NCBI GenBank assembly: GCA_002457075.1
Contig: NTKQ01000003.1
Location: 1 to 48,000 of the forward strand
Source of the DNA: Cryomorphaceae bacterium MED-G11
GTDB taxonomy: Bacteria > Bacteroidota > Bacteroidia > Flavobacteriales > Flavobacteriaceae
Direction: 5' to 3'
Length of the DNA: 48,000 bases
Both the position numbers and the translations under genes were made by a program. Each line of letters begins with the position of its first letter. The stretch's first letter is position 1. Below, in pieces: positions 35,507 to 45,163 of this stretch. The notes beneath the pieces were generated by a model, which saw only the letters and a list, made by a program, of their open reading frames with translations, was not told where the DNA came from and did no database searches.

Positions 35507-37636
35507 TTGAACAGTTTAAAAGACAAATTAAAGGAAAACTTTGGTTTTTCTTCGTTTAAAAACCTTCAAGAACCTATTATTAAGAATCTTCTTGAAGGAA
35601 ATAACTCGTTTGTTATTATGCCTACTGGAGGTGGTAAATCACTATGCTATCAATTACCTGCTATAATTTTAGATGGAACAGCCATAGTAATTTCCCCTTT
35701 AATAGCCTTAATGAAGAATCAAGTTGATCTAATTAGATCAAATAACACAAACCAGTCAGTTGCTCATGTATTAAATTCAACACTTAATAAAGATCAGGTA
35801 GAAAGAGTTAAAGAAGATGTAAGACGGGGAATAACTAAATTATTATTTGTTGCTCCAGAAACTTTATCCAAAAATGAAACTATAGACTTTTTAAAAAAAG
35901 TGCCTATATCATTTTTAGCAATTGATGAAGCGCATTGTATTTCAGAATGGGGACATGATTTCAGGCCTGAGTATAGAAAAATCAGAGAAGTTATAGATTC
36001 TATAGATTCTAAAATTAAAATTATTGCATTAACAGCTACAGCCACTCCCAAAGTTCAAGATGATATAGTTAAAAATCTTAAAATAATTGATTCAAAGTTA
36101 TTTAAATCTTCTTTTAATCGTCCAAATCTATATTATGAAGTTCGCCCAAAAAATGATGATACAGATATTGACTTAGTTAAATTTATAAAGTCTAATCAAG
36201 GTGAATCAGGAATTATATATTGTCTATCAAGAAAAAATGTAGAAGAATTATCACTGTTGCTAAATATGAATGGAATAAAAAGTTTGCCATATCATGCGGG
36301 ATTAGATAAAAATATTAGAGAAGAAAATCAAGATAAATTCTTAAAAGATAATTGTGATGTTATTGTAGCTACAATCGCTTTTGGTATGGGTATAGATAAA
36401 CCAGATGTTAGATATGTAGTACATCATAATGTCCCTAAAAGTATAGAAGGGTATTACCAAGAAACAGGAAGAGCTGGAAGAGATGGTGGAAAAGGACATT
36501 GTCTAATGTATTATTCTTATCAAGATGTTGAAAAATTGGAGAAATTAGTTTCAAAGAAGAAAACATCCGAAAGAAACATAGGCGTTATGTTGCTGAAAGA
36601 GATTTCAAACTTTGCTGAGTCATCAATCTCAAGAAGAAAATATCTCCTTAGCTATTTTGGAGAAAAATATGATGCAACAATTCATAACGATCAAGATATG
36701 GATGATAATGCTAGATATCCAAAAGAAAAAATAAATGCTAAGAATCAACTTATATATTTAATGAAAACTCATTTTCTTGATAATAAAAAGGTTTTTATTA
36801 GAGATATTACAAAAGACTTACCCTTATCAAAAGATGATCAAATTGATGAAAAATTCTGGAAAACTCTAATTATTCATTCAATTATCGAAGGATTTCTTGA
36901 AAAAGACATTAATGATCTAGGTTCTGTAAAAATATCTGAAACTGGGAAAAAGTACTTTTCAAATCCTGAAGATTTCTATATCATGAAGGATAATGATTTT
37001 AGTATATCTCACAAAACAAAAAAAGAATTAATTAAAGCTTCAGTTATAGATGCTGAATTGATGAAAAGATTAGTCATACTAAGAAAAAATATTGCTGAAA
37101 AGAAATCTCTTCCACCATATGCTATTCTTCAAGAATTTTCTCTTGAAGATATGACGTATAAATATCCAACTACATTAGAGGAGTTTAAAAATATAAATGG
37201 AGTAGGTGAGGGAAAGGTTGTTAAATTTGGAAATCAATTTATAGAATTAATAAGAGACTATATTAAAGAGTTTGATATTGTTAAATCAGAAGATATAGTT
37301 CTTAGAACATCAGGTTCAAAATCTTCAAAAAAACTTTCTCTTATTCAAAACATTGATAAAAAGATTCCATTAGATGAAATAAGTGAGTCAAGAGGAATTG
37401 AATTTAATATTTTACTTTCTGAATTGGAAAGTATAGTTTTTTCTGGAACAAAGTTAGACATAGATTATTATGTTGATGATATTTTAGATGAGGATCAACA
37501 AGAAGAGCTTCATGAATACTTCATAGATAGTGAAAGTGAAGATATATTAGTTGCACTCGATGAATTTGAAGGAGATTATGATGAGGAAGAATTAAGAATA
37601 TATAGAATTAAATTTCTTAACGATGTTTCAAACTAA
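35507..37636 (+). CDS. recQ: ATP-dependent DNA helicase RecQ, zinc-less type
   Basis: A 3'-5' DNA helicase for recombination and repair (709 residues). Motif I is MPTGGGKSLCYQLP, motif II with the aromatic loop is IDEAHCISEWGHDFRPEY, motif IV onwards is IIYCLSRKNVEELS, and motif VI is YQETGRAGRDG. Winged-helix and HRDC-like parts follow (about 410-615), with an acidic tail. The zinc-binding subdomain is unusual: where typical RecQ has one Cys before RRK and a CxxCDxC cluster after YFGE, this protein has SISRRK and then HNDQDMDDN with no Cys. The start is a TTG, and no ATG is available. Confidence 0.93.
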   Translation: MNSLKDKLKENFGFSSFKNLQEPIIKNLLEGNNSFVIMPTGGGKSLCYQLPAIILDGTAIVISPLIALMKNQVDLIRSNNTNQSVAHVLNSTLNKDQVERVKEDVRRGITKLLFVAPETLSKNETIDFLKKVPISFLAIDEAHCISEWGHDFRPEYRKIREVIDSIDSKIKIIALTATATPKVQDDIVKNLKIIDSKLFKSSFNRPNLYYEVRPKNDDTDIDLVKFIKSNQGESGIIYCLSRKNVEELSLLLNMNGIKSLPYHAGLDKNIREENQDKFLKDNCDVIVATIAFGMGIDKPDVRYVVHHNVPKSIEGYYQETGRAGRDGGKGHCLMYYSYQDVEKLEKLVSKKKTSERNIGVMLLKEISNFAESSISRRKYLLSYFGEKYDATIHNDQDMDDNARYPKEKINAKNQLIYLMKTHFLDNKKVFIRDITKDLPLSKDDQIDEKFWKTLIIHSIIEGFLEKDINDLGSVKISETGKKYFSNPEDFYIMKDNDFSISHKTKKELIKASVIDAELMKRLVILRKNIAEKKSLPPYAILQEFSLEDMTYKYPTTLEEFKNINGVGEGKVVKFGNQFIELIRDYIKEFDIVKSEDIVLRTSGSKSSKKLSLIQNIDKKIPLDEISESRGIEFNILLSELESIVFSGTKLDIDYYVDDILDEDQQEELHEYFIDSESEDILVALDEFEGDYDEEELRIYRIKFLNDVSN

Positions 37637-40177
37637 TTACATAATGTTTGAGTGAAACAACATATTTAAAAGAATTCTATTAGTCCCAAACCAAAAAGCT
37701 CTAAAATTAGTATTGTCAGTCATTAATAAGATCTTTCCTTTACCACTTCTAATAACCTTGAATGGTGCAGCTTTTTTTAGCAACGATAGGTTTTCTTCAG
37801 AAATATAACCACTCATAAGAGGATTAGGACTATAGACTATAGGATTATTAAAGCTCTGCTCACTTTTAGTCATATAAACATTAGAGTTTCTGAACAATGG
37901 AAGAGAATTTGACTCGATACCATAGTTAACTGGATGACTTTTATCAATTATTGAATTAAAAATAGCCCCACCAGTTTGTTGTGCTCCAAAGAAACTTTGC
38001 CTTTCTGAAAAAGTAACATCATCAGCATTTATATCATTTGTGTGGAAGTCTATTTCAGATAAATTTGATGAAACCCATTTAACAGAGTTCCTATATGCAA
38101 TTAAATTTCCTCCATCTTTTATATAATCATTAATTTGATTTTTATTAATATTCCCCCCAGTTGACTGATATTGAGAACCTTCACTGTAATCTGGAAGAAT
38201 TATATGGGTATATCTACTTAGATCAATATAACCAAGGTCACCAACGTCTAATTTAGTGATAGGAATATTAAATCTAGTATCAAGAAGATGCCATATCTCT
38301 CCAGCGTCGTAACTCCTAACTCCCTCACCAACGACAAGTCCAATCTTAGGTTCTTTGACAATTTCAAAATTGTTTGATCCCAAGTCAATCCCGTCAGTTA
38401 TACCAGTTGATTGAGATTTAACATTTATACCAGTTTCTGATGAAATCTCAACTAGTAGATTATATATTTCATCTGAATTAAGAGATTGATTTTGAACAGA
38501 TATCATGTAAGTACCAAAGTCAAACTTTTCACCATTTATAGCAAATGTTCGTGTAGCTGTTTTTACTCTTAACCCACTTTTAATAAGCTGATATACAGCA
38601 GATTGAGCATAATACTCATGTGGCTCAAAAAGATATGCATAATCTGATTTCTTATCAACACTTCCATTTGCTCTTTTTAAATTTTCTACTTCTTCAGATT
38701 TTATTCCAAGTTTACCTGGCTTATCTAATCTGTTTGTGTTGTCATAGTTTACATTAAAAGCTAATGGAAAAGTCCATGCCGATACATCGTAAAACAGACT
38801 ATCACTGAAGGTTGTTTGAGTATCAAACATAGCTCTTATTAATGTTCTTTTAGGTTGATTAAGAGGAACTATGAAACTATTATCTTTTGAGTATTTTGTG
38901 CCGTTTACCTCAACATCTTGTGATATAGTATTAAATTTAATTTTATGACTATTTAGAACCTCCGCAAGGTGATACACTGTTGATTTATCTTTCTCCTTTC
39001 CAAAAATAATACTTTCGTACTTAGAAGCAGAATCTATCTGCTTATCATAAAAATCTTTCATGTAGTCAAGAAGTTTGACTCTCATGTTTTTAGCAGCCTT
39101 TAAAGTAGAAAAAGCAGCGGTTAATTGATTTCTAATTGTAAAAGGAAAGGTTAATATTCCGTTTGTACTTTCTTGTATGTGACCTCTTGAACTTCCTTGT
39201 TCAAACAATATTCCGATACTCCCATTTGCATCTGGATAAGTAGATGCTTTACCAAAGAAAAAATCATCATAACTTTCCTCAGAATAATAAAGAGATCCAA
39301 TTTTATTTAATGCATCCTCATGGTAAGTACCAATTTCTTTTGTAAGAGCTTGATTTAAATCTGAGATTAAAGGGTTCTTTCTTTCTGGAACACCTGGTTG
39401 AAAAAAGAAAGAAGAGTTCGTTCCCATCTCATGATGGTCTGTTAATATATTAGGAAGCCATTTTGTGAATGTCTCTACTTTAGCATTAGTTTCAGGTAGT
39501 TGATTTGGAAGCATATCTCTGTTCAAATCAAACCAATAATGATTTGTTCTTCCTCTTGGCCAGTACTGATTATATTCACGATCACTAGGATCAGGATTTA
39601 AGCTTTGATTCTTGTTCATATTTGCCCATTGAGAAAATCTTTGAAGTCCATCTGGATTAAAACTTGGGTCTAGAAGGATAATAGTATTATCGAGAAGTTC
39701 CTGTGTTTCATCAGAGTCACTAGCTAGTAGGTGATACATTAATAATAAACTTGCATTCGAACCACTAGGCTCATCTCCATGAACAGAGAATCCTTGATAA
39801 ACAATTATTGGCATATTTGAAGTATCAATTTCTTCATTTTTAGAATTTGATAATTTAAGATGTTGTTGTCTAATTTCTTCTAGATTCGAATGGTTAGATT
39901 CACTTGTGATTATCATTAACCATGAAGTTCTATTCTCATATGTTTTACCACTAGGTCTTTCAACTAATTTTACTCGTTTAGAAGTTTTTGAAAGCTCTTG
40001 AACATAATGACTTAATTTATCATGACTAACATGAAATTCTCCAACCTGATGACCAATTACACTTTCAGGAGTAGGTATTGAAGCATTATAATTTGCAGTG
40101 TCATTTAAATAGTAATCAAGCTGAACTTGAGCATTTAAACAAAAAAGTGGAGTTAGTATAAAAAATAGCTTTTTCAT
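37637..40177 (-). CDS. Secreted M14 family zinc carboxypeptidase
   Basis: An 846-residue exported metallopeptidase. The signal peptide is MKKLFFILTPLFCLNAQ. The M14 catalytic domain covers about 40-380: zinc ligands HGDE in SVHGDEPSGSNA and the later His in LTDHHEMG, with NPDGLQR and WFDLNRDMLP between. The catalytic Glu is likely in IGILFEQGSSRG. A long C-terminal region includes a ThuA/glutamine amidotransferase-like segment (THIILPDYSEGSQYQ, GGNLIAYRNSVKW). It probably trims peptides outside the cytoplasm. It follows the DUF3276 gene after 22 bases on the same strand. Confidence 0.9.
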   Translation of the reverse strand: MKKLFFILTPLFCLNAQVQLDYYLNDTANYNASIPTPESVIGHQVGEFHVSHDKLSHYVQELSKTSKRVKLVERPSGKTYENRTSWLMIITSESNHSNLEEIRQQHLKLSNSKNEEIDTSNMPIIVYQGFSVHGDEPSGSNASLLLMYHLLASDSDETQELLDNTIILLDPSFNPDGLQRFSQWANMNKNQSLNPDPSDREYNQYWPRGRTNHYWFDLNRDMLPNQLPETNAKVETFTKWLPNILTDHHEMGTNSSFFFQPGVPERKNPLISDLNQALTKEIGTYHEDALNKIGSLYYSEESYDDFFFGKASTYPDANGSIGILFEQGSSRGHIQESTNGILTFPFTIRNQLTAAFSTLKAAKNMRVKLLDYMKDFYDKQIDSASKYESIIFGKEKDKSTVYHLAEVLNSHKIKFNTISQDVEVNGTKYSKDNSFIVPLNQPKRTLIRAMFDTQTTFSDSLFYDVSAWTFPLAFNVNYDNTNRLDKPGKLGIKSEEVENLKRANGSVDKKSDYAYLFEPHEYYAQSAVYQLIKSGLRVKTATRTFAINGEKFDFGTYMISVQNQSLNSDEIYNLLVEISSETGINVKSQSTGITDGIDLGSNNFEIVKEPKIGLVVGEGVRSYDAGEIWHLLDTRFNIPITKLDVGDLGYIDLSRYTHIILPDYSEGSQYQSTGGNINKNQINDYIKDGGNLIAYRNSVKWVSSNLSEIDFHTNDINADDVTFSERQSFFGAQQTGGAIFNSIIDKSHPVNYGIESNSLPLFRNSNVYMTKSEQSFNNPIVYSPNPLMSGYISEENLSLLKKAAPFKVIRSGKGKILLMTDNTNFRAFWFGTNRILLNMLFHSNIM

Positions 40178-40199
40178 AATAGAGTTTTTAATTTAATAT

Positions 40200-40625
40200 T
40201 TATTCATCGTCATTTTCAAAGTCCACATCAGCAAAATCTTTTTCTTCCTCAACGATTTCTTCTTCATCTATCACATCTTCAGATTCCTCACTTTTAGGTT
40301 TTACAACCTCTTTGTTTTCTTTCTTAGATTCAAAATCTTTATCATGTTTCTCGCTAATTACTTCTTCACCTTTATTTTCAATGATATAATCACAAGTTTC
40401 TTTCAATGAAGAATTAAATTCAGCAAAATCTTCTTTATATAAATAAATCTTGTGTTTTTTATAATAAAATGTACCATCTTCATTAGTAAACTTTTTACTT
40501 TCAGTAATAGTTAGATAATAATCACCAGCTTTTGTTTCTCTAACATCAAAAAAATAAGTTCTTCTCCCTGCTCTTAATGCTTTAGAGAAAATTTCTTCAA
40601 CATTGTAATCTTTTTGGTTTTCCAT
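40200..40625 (-). CDS. DUF3276 / PUR-alpha-like nucleic-acid-binding protein
   Basis: The 141-residue protein starts at ATG 40625. A TTG six codons upstream is less likely, because relatives begin at MENQ. The first 85 residues resemble the PUR repeat family of Bacteroidota (IFSKALRAGRRTYFFDVRETKAGDYYLTITESKK), which binds single-stranded nucleic acid. The last 50 residues form a strongly acidic, probably disordered tail. The basic-plus-acidic layout is usual in this group. The true target is unknown. It sits between the ABC transporter and the M14 peptidase in a minus-strand run with 22-24 base gaps. Confidence 0.85.
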   Translation of the reverse strand: MENQKDYNVEEIFSKALRAGRRTYFFDVRETKAGDYYLTITESKKFTNEDGTFYYKKHKIYLYKEDFAEFNSSLKETCDYIIENKGEEVISEKHDKDFESKKENKEVVKPKSEESEDVIDEEEIVEEEKDFADVDFENDDE

Positions 40626-40649
40626 AATTTGTATTTTAATCAAATATAA

Positions 40650-42413
40650 TCAAATCTCCTTATTAATTTCACTGTTTTGCTTACTGTATAGATCCTTATA
40701 AAATCCTTCATTTTTGATTAAATCATTATGAGTTCCTTCCTGAATAATACTGCCTTTTTCTAGTACAATTATTTTATCAGCATTTTTAACACATGAAACT
40801 CTATGACTAACAATTATTAATGTCTTACTCTTAAAATTTTTATTTAAATTTTTGATAATTTTATCTTCAGTATCTGAGTCCAATGATGAAAAACAATCAT
40901 CAAATAAATATATTTCAGAATCTTTTATAAATGATCTTGCAATTGATAGTCTCTGAACTTGGCCTCCTGATAGTGTCACCCCTCTTTCACCTAAAATTGT
41001 TTCATATCCTTTTTTAAATTTTAATATTTCAGAATCTATCTCAGATAATATTGCTGCTCCCTTTACTTCATCTTTTGTAGCACTAGGATTCCCAAACTCA
41101 ATATTTTTTTGAATGCTTTCTGAAAATAAAAAGTTATTCTGTGGGACATAACTTATATTTTTTCTTAGTTCATTTAATTCTAGAGATTTTAAGTTTTTAT
41201 CTCCAATAAAAATATCTCCACTCGAGGGGTCATATATTCTAGAAATTAGATCTAATAGTGAAGTTTTTCCAGATCCAACCTTTCCAACAATTCCTAAAGT
41301 TTTTCCCTCTTCAATTTTTAGATTAAAAGAATTAAAAATTTTAATTCCAGTCTGATCATATTCAAATGAAACATTTTTAAAAATGATATCCTTAGTCTGA
41401 TTTTTTGTCATTTTTAAATTCCCATTTTTTAATGATGATTTTGAATCAAGAAATTCATTAATTCTTTTTTGAGAAGCTTCTGCTTGTTTGACTATTGATG
41501 TTACCCATCCAACAAGTGTTACTGGCCAGGTTAACATATTTACATAAATAATAAATTCAGCTACTACACCTATCTCAATATTCCCATCTATGTATTCTTT
41601 TCCACCAATAAATATTACTATTAAATTACTAAGCCCAATTAAGAATAAGATAATAGGAAAAAACCAAGCCTGAATTTTTGCAAGGCTAAGATTATTCTTA
41701 AAACTTTCAAAAGCATACTTATCAAATTTATTAAATATCAGATCTTGAATATTAAATGATTTTAAAACAGATATTCCACTAAAACTTTCTTGTGAATAGG
41801 TTGATAGGTCTGATAAGCTTTCTTGAACCTTCGTACTCTTTTTATTAATCAAATCACTTATTTTATATATGAAAATTGACAAAATTGGAAGTGGGATCAA
41901 GCTATATATTGTAAGTTTTGGTGCAACACTAAACATGTATGAAATAATTACTATAAATAAGATAATTGCATTTGTGCCGTACATTAAAACGGGACCATAG
42001 TACATTCTAACTTTACTTACATCTTCACTAATCCTATTCATTAAGTCTCCGGTTCTATTTTTTTTGTAAAAAAGCTGATCAAGTGATTGATAATGAGAAA
42101 AAATCTGATTTTTAACATCAAACTCTATAAATCTTGAAACATTTATAATTGTTTGCCTCATTAAAAAAGTAAAAAAACCTGAGATTAGAGATGCTCCAAT
42201 AATTAAAATAATATTCGTGAAAAGAACTTCTTTCAATTCATCTGGTGTAACAGATTCAATATTAAGGTAATTCTCAATTGAAGTCATTGAATCACCCACT
42301 AGCCTGGGTGTAACTAATGAAAAAACTCTTGATACTACAGTTATAATTAATCCTAGTATCAGTCTCCCTTTGTATTTTAGTAAGAAATTATTTAGTCTCT
42401 TTAATTCTTTCAT
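40650..42413 (-). CDS. ABC exporter half-transporter (MdlA/MsbA-like)
   Basis: The frame is open to a TTG at 42425, but a perfect -7 element overlaps that point, so I use the ATG at 42413 (587 residues). Six transmembrane helices (about 1-310) precede a nucleotide-binding domain: Walker A GKVGSGKTS, Q loop SYVPQNNFLFSESIQKN, signature TLSGGQVQRLSIAR, Walker B IYLFDDCFSSLD and switch His in VSHRVSC. The catalytic Glu after Walker B is Asp (FDD), as in the degenerate subunits of heterodimeric exporters. The substrate (lipid or drug) cannot be told. Co-directional with DUF3276 and the M14 peptidase. Confidence 0.9.
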   Translation of the reverse strand: MKELKRLNNFLLKYKGRLILGLIITVVSRVFSLVTPRLVGDSMTSIENYLNIESVTPDELKEVLFTNIILIIGASLISGFFTFLMRQTIINVSRFIEFDVKNQIFSHYQSLDQLFYKKNRTGDLMNRISEDVSKVRMYYGPVLMYGTNAIILFIVIISYMFSVAPKLTIYSLIPLPILSIFIYKISDLINKKSTKVQESLSDLSTYSQESFSGISVLKSFNIQDLIFNKFDKYAFESFKNNLSLAKIQAWFFPIILFLIGLSNLIVIFIGGKEYIDGNIEIGVVAEFIIYVNMLTWPVTLVGWVTSIVKQAEASQKRINEFLDSKSSLKNGNLKMTKNQTKDIIFKNVSFEYDQTGIKIFNSFNLKIEEGKTLGIVGKVGSGKTSLLDLISRIYDPSSGDIFIGDKNLKSLELNELRKNISYVPQNNFLFSESIQKNIEFGNPSATKDEVKGAAILSEIDSEILKFKKGYETILGERGVTLSGGQVQRLSIARSFIKDSEIYLFDDCFSSLDSDTEDKIIKNLNKNFKSKTLIIVSHRVSCVKNADKIIVLEKGSIIQEGTHNDLIKNEGFYKDLYSKQNSEINKEI

Positions 42414-42422
42414 ACAGTCAAA

Positions 42423-42430
42423 CAAATATA
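42423..42430 (-). promoter_or_regulatory. -7 element of the ABC transporter promoter
   Basis: TATATTTG on the minus strand matches TAnnTTTG perfectly and ends 9 bases before the ATG at 42413, predicting a near-leaderless message and supporting that start over the upstream TTG. No clear -33 element. Confidence 0.5.
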
Positions 42431-42499
42431 AACTTTATAAGTACTAATTAATTTTAATTATATGTTATAATTGATTAATTTTACAGCAGTTCTTTACAA

Positions 42500-43399
42500 A
42501 TGTTAAATAGAAGACATATTCGTTCGATGGTTATTCAATCAATATATTCAAACTCTGTTGAATTATTAGACCATAGTACACTTAAAACTCATATTTCCAA
42601 AAGTTCAACAACAACTCTTGACCTTTTGTATTGTATGATTGATTTTATAAAGGAAATAAACATTCATTTCAACAATATTGAATCAAAAAATTTTTCGTGT
42701 TCATTTGTAAGTCAAAATCCTTATTTCTTTTTCTTTAATAAACTAAATCAAAAAACCTTCAGGAGAAAACATATAATTAATTGGGATTTAAATTTAAATT
42801 ATATCATTGATTTACAATCTGATTTTATTGAGCTTAATAAAAAGTATTTAGATTTAAATAACGATGATGATGAAAGTAAATTAAGTTTTTTTATTGAGAG
42901 CTATTCAGGAATTATTGCAGAGTCTAATATGCTTTATGAGTTTCTTGAAGACCAAAATATTAATTGGGTTAATGACTTTCCTTATGTCAACTCATTCATA
43001 TTGAAAAATATTGAAAAAATTGATATTCAAAACACTAACTCATTCCATCTTCCATCTCTATTTGATTACCAAGATGAGATAGAGTTTGGTCAAGATTTAT
43101 TTAATAATATACTAGCTAATAATGAAGGGTTAAAAAATCACTTAATTGGAAGAACACCAAATTGGGATTCTGAAAGGATTGCAAAGATTGATTATGCTAT
43201 TCTAATAACATCTATTGCTGAGCTTTTATACTTTCCATCTATCCCCCCTAAAGTTACCATTAATGAATATATAGAGATTGCAAAAGAATTCTCTTCTCCT
43301 AGTTCTGGTAAGTTTATAAATGGTGTTATTGATAAACTTATTAAAGATCTAACAGAGAAAGGACTTATTGTTAAAACAGGACGAGGACTTATTTCGTAA
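42500..43399 (+). CDS. nusB: Transcription antitermination factor NusB, long form
   Basis: NusB binds boxA RNA with NusE/S10 and helps ribosomal RNA antitermination. The 299-residue length is about twice the usual 140. The first part (MLNRRHIRSMVIQSIYS) and the C-terminal 120 residues (WDSERIAKIDYAILITSIAELLYFPSIPPKVTINEYIEIAKEFSSPSSGKFINGVIDKLI) carry the NusB fold. The middle (about 60-190) is the insertion typical of Bacteroidota. It opens the nusB-DUF1573-yajC-pyrD run. An rRNA operon lies 4 kb downstream. Confidence 0.93.
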   Translation: MLNRRHIRSMVIQSIYSNSVELLDHSTLKTHISKSSTTTLDLLYCMIDFIKEINIHFNNIESKNFSCSFVSQNPYFFFFNKLNQKTFRRKHIINWDLNLNYIIDLQSDFIELNKKYLDLNNDDDESKLSFFIESYSGIIAESNMLYEFLEDQNINWVNDFPYVNSFILKNIEKIDIQNTNSFHLPSLFDYQDEIEFGQDLFNNILANNEGLKNHLIGRTPNWDSERIAKIDYAILITSIAELLYFPSIPPKVTINEYIEIAKEFSSPSSGKFINGVIDKLIKDLTEKGLIVKTGRGLIS

Positions 43400-43427
43400 A
43401 TTTTAGTAATTTTGAAAAAAACAAATA

Positions 43428-43877
43428 ATGATGATATTCAATAGAAATATTTTTTTGATTATTAGTCTTTCTTTCTTGCTGTTTTCATGTAATGAAACTG
43501 CTGCAAGTAAGATAAAAACTGATGGTATTTCAAATTCTCAAGTTCAACCAAGTTATGCTGAAATTACTTTTGACAGAATATTCCATGATTTTGGTAATGT
43601 AAATGAAGGTAAAATTGCAAAAACAATCTTCTCATTTACTAACACTGGTGAAAATGATTTATATATTGTAGATGCTGTTGGTAGTTGTGGTTGTACAGTC
43701 CCAAAGTATCCAAAAAATATTCCTATTAAACCTGGAGAAAATGGTGAGATAGAGGTAAACTTTGATACTAATGGAAGACCAAATTTACAGCAAAAAATGA
43801 TCAAAGTTTCTGCTAACACTCCAGATGGAGGCCAGCTTTTAAGAATACAAGCTTTTGTTGAACCTAAAAATAACTAA
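43428..43877 (+). CDS. DUF1573 lipoprotein
   Basis: A 149-residue lipoprotein: signal peptide with lipobox LLFSCN (Cys at residue 21), a short Ser/Thr-rich linker, then one DUF1573 domain with an immunoglobulin-like beta-sandwich (HDFGNVNEGKIAKTIFSFTN, GSCGCTVPKYPKNIPIKPGENGEIEVNFDT). The paired Cys in CGC is family-typical. Its function is unknown, and a structural or envelope role is assumed. It sits between nusB and yajC with gaps of 28 and 2 bases, an order I recall from other Flavobacteriia. Confidence 0.88.
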   Translation: MMIFNRNIFLIISLSFLLFSCNETAASKIKTDGISNSQVQPSYAEITFDRIFHDFGNVNEGKIAKTIFSFTNTGENDLYIVDAVGSCGCTVPKYPKNIPIKPGENGEIEVNFDTNGRPNLQQKMIKVSANTPDGGQLLRIQAFVEPKNN

Positions 43878-43879
43878 CA

Positions 43880-44149
43880 ATGGAATCTCAATTTCCTTAT
43901 CTTCTAGCTCTCGCATTAGTTTTTTTAATCTTTATTGTAATACCCTCAATGAGACGAGGAAGTAAAGAAAAAACTTTCCTGAAAAATTTAAAAAAAGGAG
44001 ATAGAATTATCACAAAGTCAGGGGTTCATGCAAGAATAAATGAATTTGATGAAAAGAATACAACTTGTGTTATTGATACAATGGCTGGTAAACTAAAAAT
44101 TGAAAAATCTGCTATCTCTTTAGAGCTTTCATCTAATTTAAAAACTTAA
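43880..44149 (+). CDS. yajC: Preprotein translocase subunit YajC
   Basis: An 89-residue accessory subunit of the Sec holotranslocon (with SecDF). One N-terminal transmembrane helix (about 6-23) is followed by PSMRRGSKEKTFLKNLKKGDRIITKSGVHARINEFDE, the family core, and a small beta domain. The stop overlaps the pyrD ATG by one base (TAATG). secA is also in this window, 14 kb away; secDF is not. Confidence 0.93.
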   Translation: MESQFPYLLALALVFLIFIVIPSMRRGSKEKTFLKNLKKGDRIITKSGVHARINEFDEKNTTCVIDTMAGKLKIEKSAISLELSSNLKT

Positions 44150-45159
44150 TGTATAGCTTAATAAGAAAAATTCTTTTCCTTTTTGATGCAGAGTTGATAC
44201 ATGAATTTTCAGTTAAATTAATTAAGCTTTTAAGCAAACTACCCTTTTCAAAGTTTTTACTTCGCTATTTCTTCCTAGTTAATAATCAATCATTAGAAAG
44301 AAATCTATTTGGTTTAAGATTTAAAAATCCAGTTGGTTTAGCTGCAGGGTTTGATAAAAATGCTGAATGTTATAATGAGTTCTCAAATTTTGGTTTTGGT
44401 TTCATAGAGATTGGAACTGTAACACCTTTACCTCAGCCAGGTAACCCAAAAAAAAGAGTATTTAGATTAATTGAGGATAAATCTTTAATCAACAGACTTG
44501 GATTTAACAATAAAGGTTTAGAAGTAATCAAAAAAAATCTCAGGAAAAAAAGAGATGTTATAATTGGTGCTAATATTGGCAAGAATGTTTTTACTGAAAA
44601 TAAAGATGGACATAAAGACTATCTGAAATGTCTTGATGGACTTCACGATTCTGTTGATTATTTTGCGATCAACATAAGTTCCCCTAATACCAAAAACTTA
44701 AGACAGTTTCATAGTAAAGAACTATTAAAGCCTTTGCTTGAAAATCTAATTAACTACAATAATAATAAGCCTTCAAAAAAGCCAATGTTATTAAAAATTT
44801 CACCTGATCTTGAAAAAAATGAACTTGATGATATAATTTCCTTAGTTTCTGAACTTAATATAGACGGTATCATAGCAACAAACACAACTATTTCAAGAGA
44901 TATGGTAAAGTCAAAACACAAGGATGAAACCGGGGGTTTAAGTGGAGAATTACTAAATGAAAAGAGTAATGAGATTATAAAATACTTAAGAAAAAATTTA
45001 GATAAAAATTATCCAATAATTGGAGTAGGGGGTATTATGAGCGCAGAAGATGCTATACAGAAATTTAAATGTGGAGCTGACCTTGTCCAGTTGTATACTG
45101 GTTTTATTTATAAAGGACCCTCATTAATTAAAAAAATCAATAATTTGCTATTGAAATAA
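44149..45159 (+). CDS. pyrD: Dihydroorotate dehydrogenase (quinone)
   Basis: A class 2, membrane-associated flavoenzyme that oxidises dihydroorotate and passes electrons to quinone (336 residues). The N-terminal helix pair (about 1-45) that docks on the membrane is present. FMN and substrate motifs are NPVGLAAGFDKNAE, FGFIEIGTVTPLPQPGNP, INRLGFNNKGL and FAINISSPNTKNLR (catalytic Ser), with late IIGVGGIMSAEDA and VQLYTGFIYKGP. Coupled to yajC by TAATG. It converges with the M42 gene, 4 bases apart. Confidence 0.96.
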   Translation: MYSLIRKILFLFDAELIHEFSVKLIKLLSKLPFSKFLLRYFFLVNNQSLERNLFGLRFKNPVGLAAGFDKNAECYNEFSNFGFGFIEIGTVTPLPQPGNPKKRVFRLIEDKSLINRLGFNNKGLEVIKKNLRKKRDVIIGANIGKNVFTENKDGHKDYLKCLDGLHDSVDYFAINISSPNTKNLRQFHSKELLKPLLENLINYNNNKPSKKPMLLKISPDLEKNELDDIISLVSELNIDGIIATNTTISRDMVKSKHKDETGGLSGELLNEKSNEIIKYLRKNLDKNYPIIGVGGIMSAEDAIQKFKCGADLVQLYTGFIYKGPSLIKKINNLLLK

Positions 45160-45163
45160 AACT

